From Treponema sp. (GTDB lineage Bacteria; Spirochaetota; Spirochaetia; Treponematales; Breznakiellaceae), in the NCBI GenBank assembly GCA_020216655.1, contig JAIWNU010000188.1:1-7672 (forward strand): DNA of 7,672 nucleotides. The letters are read 5' to 3'. Shown one piece after another: positions 1 through 5,831 of this stretch. The notes beneath the pieces are model-generated. The model worked only from the letters and a program-made list of their open reading frames with translations, searched no databases and was not told the origin of the DNA. The number at the start of each line of letters is the position of its first letter. Positions within the stretch are counted from its first letter, which is position 1. The position numbers and the translations under genes are program-made.

Positions 1-622
1 TTCAGTTCACTGTGGAATTGCTCGCTGATGCCATGATCATGATACACGGCAATAACCGTCTCGGGGGACTCGTACCTGTTGGTCCACCAAGATTCCACCT
101 CAATGTCCGGAAACACCAAGGCGTTCCCCTTGTTGTCGATGGTCCGAATCGTGACCTGGAACACGGTATCCAGTTCCGGCTTGTCCGCTTCGGCCTTCGG
201 ATGAGTCTGGGTAAGCGTGCCGGTATACACGTGTTTGCCCTCACGGGGGCTGCTTGCCTTTCTGAGCGTCTGTGCCACATCCATCCAGAATTCCGGGTTG
301 TCCCTGCGCAAATTGCGCTTGATGATGAAGAAATGTCCGCTTTCTACCAGTGGTTTGATCGTGTCATAGGCGTCATTGCCGCCGTCTAGCCTGAACAGGA
401 CCGGATGCTTCAACGGCAGCCGTTTCAGATACAGCAGATTCCTGGCGATGAAATCCGGAGTACCCTTCTGGCAATGCTGCGAACCGGGCCTGAGCTCGCA
501 GTCGAGCATGTACCCTTCGCGGCCAATGTAGCTGAAGATAGGGGCGTAGCCTTCTGGCCTTGGACAAGCAGGCCATAAAGGCTCAAGAGCACGGCATGAA
601 AGAGCGTTGTGGGTTCAAGTAC
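1..622 (-). pseudogene. IS1380-family transposase remnant, internally deleted, frameshifted and cut at both ends
   Basis: Reading leftward in one frame from about 550 to 1 gives IS1380-type transposase sequence: YAPIFSYIGREGYMLDCE, then VLFRLDGGNDAYD (region of the second catalytic Asp), then VYHDHGISEQFHSEL (region of the catalytic Glu). The frame runs off the left window edge. Upstream, about 622-551, a different frame gives TTLFHAVLLSLYGLLVQGQKA, which matches residues 33-57 of the second copy at 3574-3936. The two parts are joined around 551 in different frames, so the segment between them, which should hold the first catalytic Asp, is missing. The N-terminal 30 or so codons and that end of the element are also missing: similarity to the other copy stops near 622. 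It cannot make an active transposase. Family assignment rests on recognised motifs and the paired copy; the internal deletion size is not measurable here. Confidence 0.85.
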
Positions 623-809
623 CCTTTTTATATCGATAAAGTCTGCTGTTTAATACAGAAAATATTGGTCCTGAAATAAATATAAAAATAATTAGATATA
701 ATAAAACTACTCCTATATCTTGCTTACAATATATCATTATGTAACTTCCTAATGCTGCTGGAACAGAAAATACAATTCCCTTTTTAACATGACTCCAATA
801 GTTTAACAA
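615..809 (-). CDS. Small AT-rich membrane protein, 3' end replaced by IS remnant
   Basis: Function not recognised. The best start is TTG at 809, 8 bases after a GGAGGG at 818-823, giving 64 residues. The frame can be extended to a TTG at 857, but no ribosome binding site precedes that one. Two hydrophobic stretches are visible: GIVFSVPAALGSYIMIYC and IGVVLLYLIIFIFISGPIF, so it is probably a two-span inner-membrane protein. The gene ends KKGT-stop, and the TGA at 615-617 lies inside DNA shared with the IS1380 remnant, so the native C-terminus has been lost. DNA here is very AT-rich (11 G/C of 60 at 661-720), unlike the neighbours. It lies downstream of, and on the same strand as, the glycine-zipper peptide gene, so a cognate immunity protein is conceivable, but only position and size support that. 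Confidence 0.45.
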   Translation of the reverse strand: MLNYWSHVKKGIVFSVPAALGSYIMIYCKQDIGVVLLYLIIFIFISGPIFSVLNSRLYRYKKGT

Positions 810-876
810 AATTTCAACCCTCCATTTTCTATGTATGAACACATAATCATCAAGCAAACTAAATTGTTATATCAGA

Positions 877-916
877 GCTCTTGCAAAACTCCGCGAGTTT
901 TGCAAGAGCCTCAATT
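877..916. repeat. Hairpin repeat H1 (perfect 15-bp stem) with AGCCTCAATT edge
   Basis: GCTCTTGCAAAACTC at 877-891 pairs perfectly with 895-909 across a 3-base loop. The right arm runs into AGCCTCAATT (907-916), an edge shared with the hairpins at 2909 and 4080. It starts 7 bases past the stop codon of the glycine-zipper peptide gene and could act as a terminator or mRNA-stabilising structure for it, but there is no U-run, so a classical intrinsic terminator is not shown. Confidence 0.75.
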
Positions 917-1287
917 TACAGCCCTGTTACAGCCCCCCAAATTGCACCGGTTAGAGCACCCCATTTAGCTGATTCAACAATATCGTTTGCTATTTGCTTA
1001 CCACTCCTATTCTCTTTTTTAGTCACCATTCTATAAGCGGTTCTGCAGCTTTCACCTATCGCACCTCCTACAGCACCACCAGAAGCTCCTATAACTGCAC
1101 CTATTAGCCCTTCACCTTGTACTAAGATTTTTTCACTTTCATTAAGCCCGACTCCTTCCACATCGTCAAAGTCCGCAGTAGAAACAGCTACAGCCTCTCG
1201 GGTTTCTGCCCCAGGAGCCGGCACTTCTGCCATTACCATGGTAGCACCAAAAACGAGCACCAGTAAAGATGCAATGAGCTTTTTCAT
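916..1287 (-). CDS. Exported glycine-zipper, bacteriocin-like small protein
   Basis: A 123-residue precursor. Residues 1-20 form a clear Sec signal peptide (MKKLIASLLVLVFGATMVMA, cut before EV). A polar acidic spacer (about 21-57) follows. Then comes a glycine zipper at 60-78 (GLIGAVIGASGGAVGGAIG), a basic polar segment with one Cys (C81), and a second zipper at 109-122 with Gly at 110, 114, 118 and 122. Such GxxxG hairpins insert into or pack within membranes and are typical of class II bacteriocin-like peptides. Residues 48-59 resemble a double-glycine leader (L-N-x-x-E-K-x-x-V-x-G-E against LSxxELxxVxGG). The ATG follows GGAGG (1297-1301) at 9 bases. It is divergent to a C39 peptidase gene, the family that cleaves such leaders, which makes it the likely substrate. 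Alternatives are a structural periplasmic glycine-zipper protein or an amyloid-like subunit. Function is inference. Confidence 0.8.
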   Translation of the reverse strand: MKKLIASLLVLVFGATMVMAEVPAPGAETREAVAVSTADFDDVEGVGLNESEKILVQGEGLIGAVIGASGGAVGGAIGESCRTAYRMVTKKENRSGKQIANDIVESAKWGALTGAIWGAVTGL

Positions 1288-1367
1288 TTCTCTATACCTC
1301 CATTACATTTCCCCCCCCCGTGTTATTGTCAAGTCAAATTTTTATTTTTTGTCATTCTGGGGGATCT
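1288..1367. promoter_or_regulatory. Divergent regulatory region with poly-G tract
   Basis: These 80 bases separate the start codons of the peptide gene (minus) and the C39 gene (plus) and must carry at least one promoter. On the minus strand a perfect TTGACA (1327-1332) and a TGTAAT (1302-1307) are separated by 19 bases that contain nine G. However, this -10 abuts the GGAGG at 1297-1301, so the start point (about 1295) would fall after the ribosome binding site, which argues against that pairing. An alternative on the same strand is ATGACA with a GACAAT about 19 bases on, preceded by an A-rich stretch; this would place the G-run near the transcription start. No convincing plus-strand promoter is visible. 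The C39 gene has only a weak GGGGGA (1359-1364), 3 bases before its ATG. Confidence 0.5.
1311..1319 (-). repeat. Homopolymer tract, nine G on the minus strand
   Basis: Nine consecutive C on the plus strand (G9 in the sense of the peptide gene), 23 bases before the peptide gene's start codon. Homopolymer runs of this length mutate by slipped-strand mispairing. In Treponema pallidum, G-runs upstream of several tpr genes and of TP0126 are known to tune transcription by length. Whether this one varies cannot be seen from a single sequence. Confidence 0.8.
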
Positions 1368-1970
1368 ATGGCAACAATCCTTTCGTTCCTCTTACTCGTC
1401 CAAAAGATGCAAAGCGCTGAATCCCTTCGCTTTGCACACGTAGCAGAGCAGGGCTACGACACATCCTGCGGGCTTACAGTCCTTTCCGACCTATTAAGCC
1501 GGTACTGGGACTATCCCGTTTCGGAAGAGACTTTGCTTACTGCATGGCGCTCCCTTAAACAAAGATGCGAACAAGCACAGGGAAAGAACTACGCAATCTC
1601 TTTTAAAGATATGCAAGACCTTCTTGCCCAAGAGGGCTTTGCTTCTAAAGCCTTCTGTTTTACCTATGCACAGCTTGTAAAAGCAGCTCAGACATACGCT
1701 CCGATTGTTCTTCATTTCGCAGACCAGGCGGGACACTTTGTTTTGTGTCTTACCGCCGATGATGCATCTCTTGTTATCGCCGATCCTGCAGAGGGAGTTT
1801 ATTGGCTTTCCCGGGATGACCTTCTTTCTCGCTGGCAGGGCTATGCCCTATTAGTGCAACGGTCAGACCAACAAAAAAATAAAGCCACACTCCATCGTAT
1901 CCTTCAGGACACACAGGAAAAGCGAGAAACCTTAACGCGACTATCGCTAATACAATGGGGAGGCCGGTAA
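1368..1970 (+). CDS. Stand-alone C39-family cysteine peptidase (double-glycine peptidase type)
   Basis: A 200-residue protein with the C39 catalytic layout: Gln28 in EQGYDTSCG (oxyanion hole), nucleophile Cys34, His123 in GHFVL and Asp139 in DP. The C39 fold covers about residues 20-160, followed by a charged tail. C39 domains cut after Gly-Gly in bacteriocin leaders and are usually fused to ABC exporters; here no transmembrane or ATPase domain follows, as in Pseudomonas FapD and related stand-alone forms. I start at the ATG at 1368; the frame is open back to a GTG at 1320, but that would run through the promoter region. The start gives a hydrophobic N-terminus (ATILSFLLLV) that could be a weak signal peptide, placing the enzyme in the periplasm, where a Sec-exported substrate would be. 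The stop codon overlaps the next start by one base (TAATG), so the two are translationally coupled. Confidence 0.9.
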   Translation: MATILSFLLLVQKMQSAESLRFAHVAEQGYDTSCGLTVLSDLLSRYWDYPVSEETLLTAWRSLKQRCEQAQGKNYAISFKDMQDLLAQEGFASKAFCFTYAQLVKAAQTYAPIVLHFADQAGHFVLCLTADDASLVIADPAEGVYWLSRDDLLSRWQGYALLVQRSDQQKNKATLHRILQDTQEKRETLTRLSLIQWGGR

Positions 1971-2899
1971 TGTACAAAGGCTTAAGGATTGTACTTTGTA
2001 TACTATCCATCAACAATATACTCATTGCCCAGGAATCAGTACATAATCGGCTTGCGGTACAGGACGAAAAGCCCTGGCAGACAACCTTGGGGGCCGAGTG
2101 TTCGCTGCTTCCGCTGCTCCAGGGAGATAGGGCAGCCCTGCTATCTCTGCAATCTTCAGCGGATATTCTAATTAATAACAAGTGGTACGTTTCTCTTTCA
2201 TTCCCGATTTACCTAAGGCTGCCCCTTACCGTCTCCGATAGCGTGGCTATCATCCTTGCTCAAGGAGACCTGAATTTCACCGCTTCGTGGATAGGACACA
2301 GCAACCGGGGGCAGCACCGCTTCGGTATGAGCTGGACCGCACCCACCGGTATATCCGCTACGGAATCAATCCAGCATAGCATCATCCAAACCGGCGGAAC
2401 ACTGCATCACCTTGATCTATTTTGGCAGTACACCCGCTACACCGATCCGGTGAGCCTAGACCTGGGTATCCGCCTTGGCACTGGCATCCCCGGAACCCTT
2501 TACGAAGCTTTCTATTGGGAACCCTTGGCGGCCGGGATTACGAGCGGAGCTACCATGTTGATGAACCGCTGGCTTGCTTTTCAGGTTAGCCTATTACAGT
2601 CCATCATGCTGCCACCTCGATCAGGAGACCACTGGACATCCGATACCTTGCTCTATCAGGCCCGCCTCACCGGCGGACTCTGGTACACCGAAGGCAGTCA
2701 CAGCTTCGGTATTGAGCTGGGCCATGATATGGCAAACCCATGGGAGGGACTTGCCATTTCGGTGCGGTACTCTTATACGATTAAGCCCAAAACAGTCTCG
2801 TTAGAGTTCTTTTTCATAACCCTACTTGATTCAATCTGGCATACCTATGCCCCGATTCTATCCCATCGCCTTGCCCCAGGTTGGCAAAAATCAGTATAA
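1970..2899 (+). CDS. Predicted outer-membrane beta-barrel protein paired with the C39 peptidase
   Basis: A 309-residue protein with an N-terminal signal sequence (basic YKGLR, hydrophobic IVLCILSINNILIA, likely cut after Ala20). The mature part has no long hydrophobic helix but many short alternating aromatic and polar strands with Gly/Asn/Ser turns (for example NKWYVSLSFPIYLRL, LHHLDLFWQYTRYT, GLAISVRYSYTI), the pattern of an outer-membrane barrel. The start at 1970 is chosen over the ATG at 1955 because GGGGAGG (1957-1963) sits 6 bases ahead of it. It overlaps the peptidase stop by one base, which points to one operon and a joint task. By analogy with the C39 protease and FapF barrel of the Pseudomonas fap locus, it may pass a processed peptide to the surface; it is shorter than FapF. 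No family motif is recognised, so the barrel call comes from strand pattern only. Confidence 0.7.
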   Translation: MYKGLRIVLCILSINNILIAQESVHNRLAVQDEKPWQTTLGAECSLLPLLQGDRAALLSLQSSADILINNKWYVSLSFPIYLRLPLTVSDSVAIILAQGDLNFTASWIGHSNRGQHRFGMSWTAPTGISATESIQHSIIQTGGTLHHLDLFWQYTRYTDPVSLDLGIRLGTGIPGTLYEAFYWEPLAAGITSGATMLMNRWLAFQVSLLQSIMLPPRSGDHWTSDTLLYQARLTGGLWYTEGSHSFGIELGHDMANPWEGLAISVRYSYTIKPKTVSLEFFFITLLDSIWHTYAPILSHRLAPGWQKSV

Positions 2900-2908
2900 T
2901 GCGAACCA

Positions 2909-2944
2909 ATTTCAAAACTATCTTAGTTTTGAAATAGCCTCATT
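2909..2944. repeat. Hairpin repeat H2 (perfect 12-bp stem) with AGCCTCATT edge
   Basis: ATTTCAAAACTA (2909-2920) pairs perfectly with 2924-2935 across a 3-base loop, followed at once by AGCCTCATT (2936-2944). It starts 10 bases after the barrel gene's stop codon, a fitting place for a terminator or 3' stabiliser, though no U-run follows. The stem sequence differs from H1 and H3, but the inner AACT/AGTT pairs and the right edge are the same. Confidence 0.7.
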
Positions 2945-2967
2945 CGGTGTGTCCAAGGAGTACATTG

Positions 2968-3345
2968 ATGCGGTAAATATCCCTTACCGACATTAAACCG
3001 ACCGGTTTTTACATATCGGCAACTATTTTGGGGCCATCAAACCGACCCTGGAACTAGCCCGGGATTATGAAGCCCGGTATTTTATCGCCGACTACCATAT
3101 TGATGGCCTTTACCGCCAAGGGGCTCATGAACCGGGCCCATGCGTACAAGGCAGCAGTCCAGACGAACAATGAAAAGGGCGAAGACCCCGATGCAGGGAT
3201 TAACATGGGGCTCTATACCTACCCGGTTCTCATGGCGGCGGACATACTCCTCTTTGATACCGACGTGGTCCCCGTGGAAAAGGACCAGGTCCAGCATGTA
3301 GAAATGGCCCAGGACATCGCGGGGGCCATTAATTTTAACCTGAAT
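2968..3345 (+). pseudogene. trpS: Decayed tryptophanyl-tRNA synthetase copy
   Basis: The original start survives: AAGGAG (2955-2960), then ATG at 2968-2970. After it, fragments of TrpS appear in different frames. First comes DIKPTG, then after a one-base loss [20 protein letters not shown] up to FIADYH (the HIGN ATP-binding motif is present). The sequence then jumps, near 3093-3105 and with another frame change, to [33 protein letters not shown] and [15 protein letters not shown], well-known TrpS central motifs. The early codons also need two single-base corrections to read through (MRVNILTDIKPTG). The stretch between the two parts, and the whole C-terminal part with the KMSKS loop, are missing; a normal TrpS is about 330-350 residues. 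It cannot be functional, so a working trpS must be elsewhere. The last recognisable residues end near 3340. Confidence 0.85.
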
Positions 3346-3573
3346 CCGAACACTTTTGGGGGCATGTCTCTGGAGTGGCAAGTTGTCATGGGGGAGAGGC
3401 CGAAAAACATCCCGAAAGTGCGTAAGCAGGAGAGGACCCCCGCATTTCGGTCTGTGTTGTAGTCATCCCCTGGCGTCCTGAGCCACCCTTTTAGGGCAGG
3501 CCCCCGTATATACGGACATGCTACCCCCTGCATCCCGGGGAGAAAGTTTTTGATTCGGCCGATCACGTTAGGA
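3346..3573. other. Unassigned stretch between trpS remnant and IS remnant
   Basis: I find no recognisable gene here. The plus-strand frame that carried the trpS middle runs on to a stop near 3462 but loses TrpS similarity after about 3340 (residues such as [19 protein letters not shown] match nothing I know). It may be the downstream non-coding end of the IS element or debris of another gene. Confidence 0.5.
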
Positions 3574-3936
3574 TTACAACGCTTCGAATGAGCGGTGTAA
3601 TTCCCGGAAGACCGGGAGCCACGGATCCTTTTCCCAAATGCACAGGAACACAGCCATCCCGTGTCTTGTCAGCTTGCAGCCGATGCGGGTGAGGTCGTCG
3701 ATCACTTTCCGCAGGCACTTGCGCTCCACATCGGTCTTCACGGGCAACAACCCCTTTGCGGCCAATGCTTTCTGGCCTTGGACAATCAGACCATAAAGGC
3801 TCAGGAGCACGTCATGGAAGAGCGTTGTGGTTTTAAGTACTTTGTGCAAACCGCAGCTTCTTGCGATCTGCCCGACCAGTACCATTCCCCCTACACTTCC
3901 GATTGTTTCTGTGGTAGACTTTATCCTGAACTCCAT
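3574..3936 (-). mobile_element. Internally deleted IS1380-family transposase (in-frame N-to-C fusion, 120 aa)
   Basis: The start is ATG at 3936, with GGAGG (3943-3947) at 6 bases; an earlier GTG at 3942 touches the ribosome binding site and is unlikely. Residues 1-57 are a typical IS1380 N-terminus (MEFRIKSTTETIGSVGGMVL, then LFHDVLLSLYGLIVQGQKA), matched by the remnant at 551-622. Residues from about 64 look like the C-terminal tail of the same family (ERKCLRKVIDDLTRIGCKL, then DPWLPVFRELHRSF). The roughly 300 residues between, including all DDE catalytic residues, are gone, yet the frame stays open. The product cannot transpose but could still bind element ends if the N-terminus binds DNA. 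Signals for expression are intact. The element ends (inverted repeats) were not identified with confidence. Assignment of the tail is from recalled family features. Confidence 0.7.
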
Positions 3937-3973
3937 ATTCACCCTCCATGTGCATTTTGACTTTAACTATTCC

Positions 3974-3979
3974 ATTATA
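3974..3979 (-). promoter_or_regulatory. -10 box of the deleted IS element
   Basis: A perfect TATAAT on the minus strand, 37 bases before the ATG at 3936, with a good ribosome binding site between. No -35 match is seen at 17 bases (ACCCCA lies there), so activity is uncertain. Confidence 0.4.
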
Positions 3980-4004
3980 CACCATTGAGTTGGATATGGG
4001 GTTC

Positions 4005-4057
4005 ACCGTTTTTGTTCGGATCCAGGATGATTTTAATAGCAAAAAACGGTTAAACCG
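4005..4057. repeat. Inverted-repeat-rich segment beside the IS remnant
   Basis: ACCGTTTTTG (4005-4014) is mirrored by CAAAAAACGGT (4040-4050), with one extra A and a 25-base loop. It overlaps a short palindrome, CGGTT-A-AACCG (4047-4057). This could be the outer end of the IS element or an old hairpin; no gene is present. Confidence 0.4.
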
Positions 4058-4079
4058 CAAAAACCCGAGGAAATGCTCT

Positions 4080-4120
4080 GGCTGTCTGATAACTAACCGA
4101 GTTGTCAGACAGCCTCAATT
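4080..4120. repeat. Hairpin repeat H3 (15-bp stem, one G-T pair) with AGCCTCAATT edge
   Basis: GGCTGTCTGATAACT (4080-4094) pairs with 4100-4114 across a 5-base loop, with one wobble pair, ending in AGCCTCAATT (4111-4120), identical to the edge of H1. A second, smaller inverted repeat (CTCAATT 4114-4120 against AATTGAG 4130-4136) overlaps its right edge. It lies in the gap between the IS remnant and the lysS terminator, not directly after a gene. Confidence 0.7.
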
Positions 4121-4181
4121 AGTATTAGGAATTGAGCCAATATTAAGAGGCGGTCACTTTTGAATTTGGGCAATTTTCATT

Positions 4182-4210
4182 AAAAAAAGCCCCGCTCTGG
4201 GTGCGGGGCT
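4182..4210 (-). terminator. Rho-independent terminator of lysS
   Basis: On the minus strand AGCCCCGC (4210-4203) pairs with GCGGGGCT (4195-4188) across a 7-base loop and is followed by seven T (4188-4182). It lies 35 bases past the lysS stop and closes the trkA-trkH-lysS side of the window. Confidence 0.95.
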
Positions 4211-4245
4211 GAACCTATCGGCGGCTTGGGCTGTCTGCAAAAGCT

Positions 4246-5829
4246 TTAATATGCCTTAAGGATATCCAGAAGCCGCCCTTTATCGATGTTTCTCAGGAAA
4301 TTTGCAAGCCGCGGTCCCTGGTCCTTGCCGACCAGGGCCTGATAGGCCGCGCGGAAGAGTACTTTGCCATCCATGTGGTGTTCGTTGGCCACCGCATAAA
4401 TAGCTTCCCCGCAGGACTTGTCATCCGCAAAGGTCTCGATTTTAGCCACGACTTTGTCTCGTAGGTCCCGGATTGCGGCGAGCTCTGTATCCGGAAGCTC
4501 TGCCCGCTCTCCTGCAGGCCTCAGATGGAACCGGAAATCTTCTGGAGCGCATTCCTGTATCCAATACCAGGCGCATTCGCATCTTTTGCGGAATGCGGGA
4601 ATCTGCGCCTCCGTGATATCGGCTAACCCCGCAATTACCTTGTCGATATTGCCGTCGGCAATCTGGATCAGGTTGCACAGGTGCCGGAATGGTACCTGGT
4701 AGGGCATGACCGCCGGCATTCCCTGTACCTGGGATAGCTCGTAAATGCGGCGTTCCTTTGCATAGGTTTCTTCATCCTTTGCTTTTTCGACGCCCCAGGC
4801 AATCCGTTCGGTCTTATCATAGTCTTCGTATATCTTGATGACATCCAGGTCAAAGGAAATGGAGAACTCGGTGTTCGGCCGCGTTCCCGCAAAGAGGTAG
4901 CGGGTTACCTCAGGGGTATAGACCCGGAGAATATCATAGAGGTCGACCACTTTGCCCTTTGAACTGGACATTTTTCCAGGAGTCCCCTTAATACCAATAA
5001 AATCGTACCTGAAGGTGATGGGAGCGTCCCATCCATACACGTCCTTGCAGACATGTTTTGCCGTATCAAAGGATCCGCCCTGGCTATGGTGATCTTTGCC
5101 GGCAGGTTCAAAGTCTACCTTTTCGAATTCCCAGCGCATGGGCCAGTCTACCCGCCAGCCGAGCTTTACACCCTTGGCGGAGCGGAGGTCCACCGTTTCC
5201 TTATGACCGCATTCGTTGCAGTGGTACGTTACGCACCACTGGCCGTCCCAGCCGTCGATATCGGTGGTGTCCCGGTTACAGGCATCGCAGAACACACTAA
5301 TGGGCCACCATTCGCCCTGAATCTTGTGTTCCTCGTCCCGGTATTTATCCAGGATGTTTTTTAGTACTTCCCGGTGTTCCAGGGCTTTGCGGATGCCTTC
5401 GGCATACATGGATGCGCGGTACCGTTTTGCCTGATACAGAAATTCGGGGAAAATGCCGACTTCGGGCAATATGGACTCCACATCAACCTCGTGGTGCCGG
5501 GCATAGCTTTCGTCCCGTTCCCAGGGGTCGGGTACCATGGTAATGGGAAAACGGAGATACTTGGCAAGCAGCTCCTGTTTTGGCATGTTCAAGGGGACCT
5601 TGCGGAAAACGTCGTAATCATCCCAGGAATAGATAAAACGGACCTTCTTGCCCCGGTCCCGCAGGGCGCGGACCACGAGGTCTACGGAAATTATCTCTCT
5701 AAAGTTGCCGATATGTACCGTGCCTGAGGGAGTAATACCCGAAGCGCAGGTGTACAAGTCCTTATCACCTTTTTCGCGGATGATTTTTTCCGCGGTCTGG
5801 TCAGCCCAATGTAAATTCTTTGTATCCAT
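4246..5829 (-). CDS. lysS: Class I lysyl-tRNA synthetase
   Basis: Complete, 527 residues, the usual size of the class I enzyme (LysRS1). It charges tRNA-Lys with lysine in the cytoplasm. Class I signatures are exact: HIGN at 39-42 within ASGITPSGTVHIGN, and KMSSS at 286-290 within GKMSSSKG. Two CxxC pairs (C181/C184 and C204/C207) look like a zinc-binding knuckle inserted in the catalytic domain. The C-terminal part is the helical anticodon-binding region. LysRS1 is typical of archaea and is found in a minority of bacteria, notably spirochaetes, where it replaces the class II enzyme. The start fits the family N-terminus (HWAD about 7 residues in). No Shine-Dalgarno precedes it: the sense strand just before the ATG reads CTCCTCCTGTT. 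The gene lies 56 bases past trkH and ends before a strong terminator. Confidence 0.97.
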   Translation of the reverse strand: MDTKNLHWADQTAEKIIREKGDKDLYTCASGITPSGTVHIGNFREIISVDLVVRALRDRGKKVRFIYSWDDYDVFRKVPLNMPKQELLAKYLRFPITMVPDPWERDESYARHHEVDVESILPEVGIFPEFLYQAKRYRASMYAEGIRKALEHREVLKNILDKYRDEEHKIQGEWWPISVFCDACNRDTTDIDGWDGQWCVTYHCNECGHKETVDLRSAKGVKLGWRVDWPMRWEFEKVDFEPAGKDHHSQGGSFDTAKHVCKDVYGWDAPITFRYDFIGIKGTPGKMSSSKGKVVDLYDILRVYTPEVTRYLFAGTRPNTEFSISFDLDVIKIYEDYDKTERIAWGVEKAKDEETYAKERRIYELSQVQGMPAVMPYQVPFRHLCNLIQIADGNIDKVIAGLADITEAQIPAFRKRCECAWYWIQECAPEDFRFHLRPAGERAELPDTELAAIRDLRDKVVAKIETFADDKSCGEAIYAVANEHHMDGKVLFRAAYQALVGKDQGPRLANFLRNIDKGRLLDILKAY

Positions 5830-5831
5830 AA

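Noticed and set aside
2..280. Minus-strand open frame of 92 codons
   Set aside because: It is one frame off from the real transposase reading (VYHDHGISEQFHSEL) and rich in Arg/Pro, as shadows are.
12..389. Plus-strand open frame of 125 codons
   Set aside because: It lies antisense to recognisable IS1380 transposase sequence and has no family features of its own.
1320..1367. Upstream GTG start for the C39 peptidase
   Set aside because: It would code through the promoter region and the poly-C boundary, adds no plausible signal peptide, and has no ribosome binding site.
1368..1970. C39 domain of an ABC-type bacteriocin exporter
   Set aside because: The protein ends after the peptidase domain and a short charged tail; no membrane or ATP-binding segment follows, and the next gene is barrel-like.
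3219..3566. Minus-strand open frame of 115 codons
   Set aside because: Much of it is antisense to clear TrpS motifs; the rest has no recognisable features or ribosome binding site.
877..4120. CRISPR array from the repeated hairpins
   Set aside because: Only three units, more than 1 kb apart, with different stems and genes between them; no regular spacers or cas genes.
5053..5364. Plus-strand open frames inside lysS, and similar ones inside trkH (for example 6019-6567)
   Set aside because: They are antisense to strongly conserved proteins, a common effect of GC-rich third positions, and show no family features.
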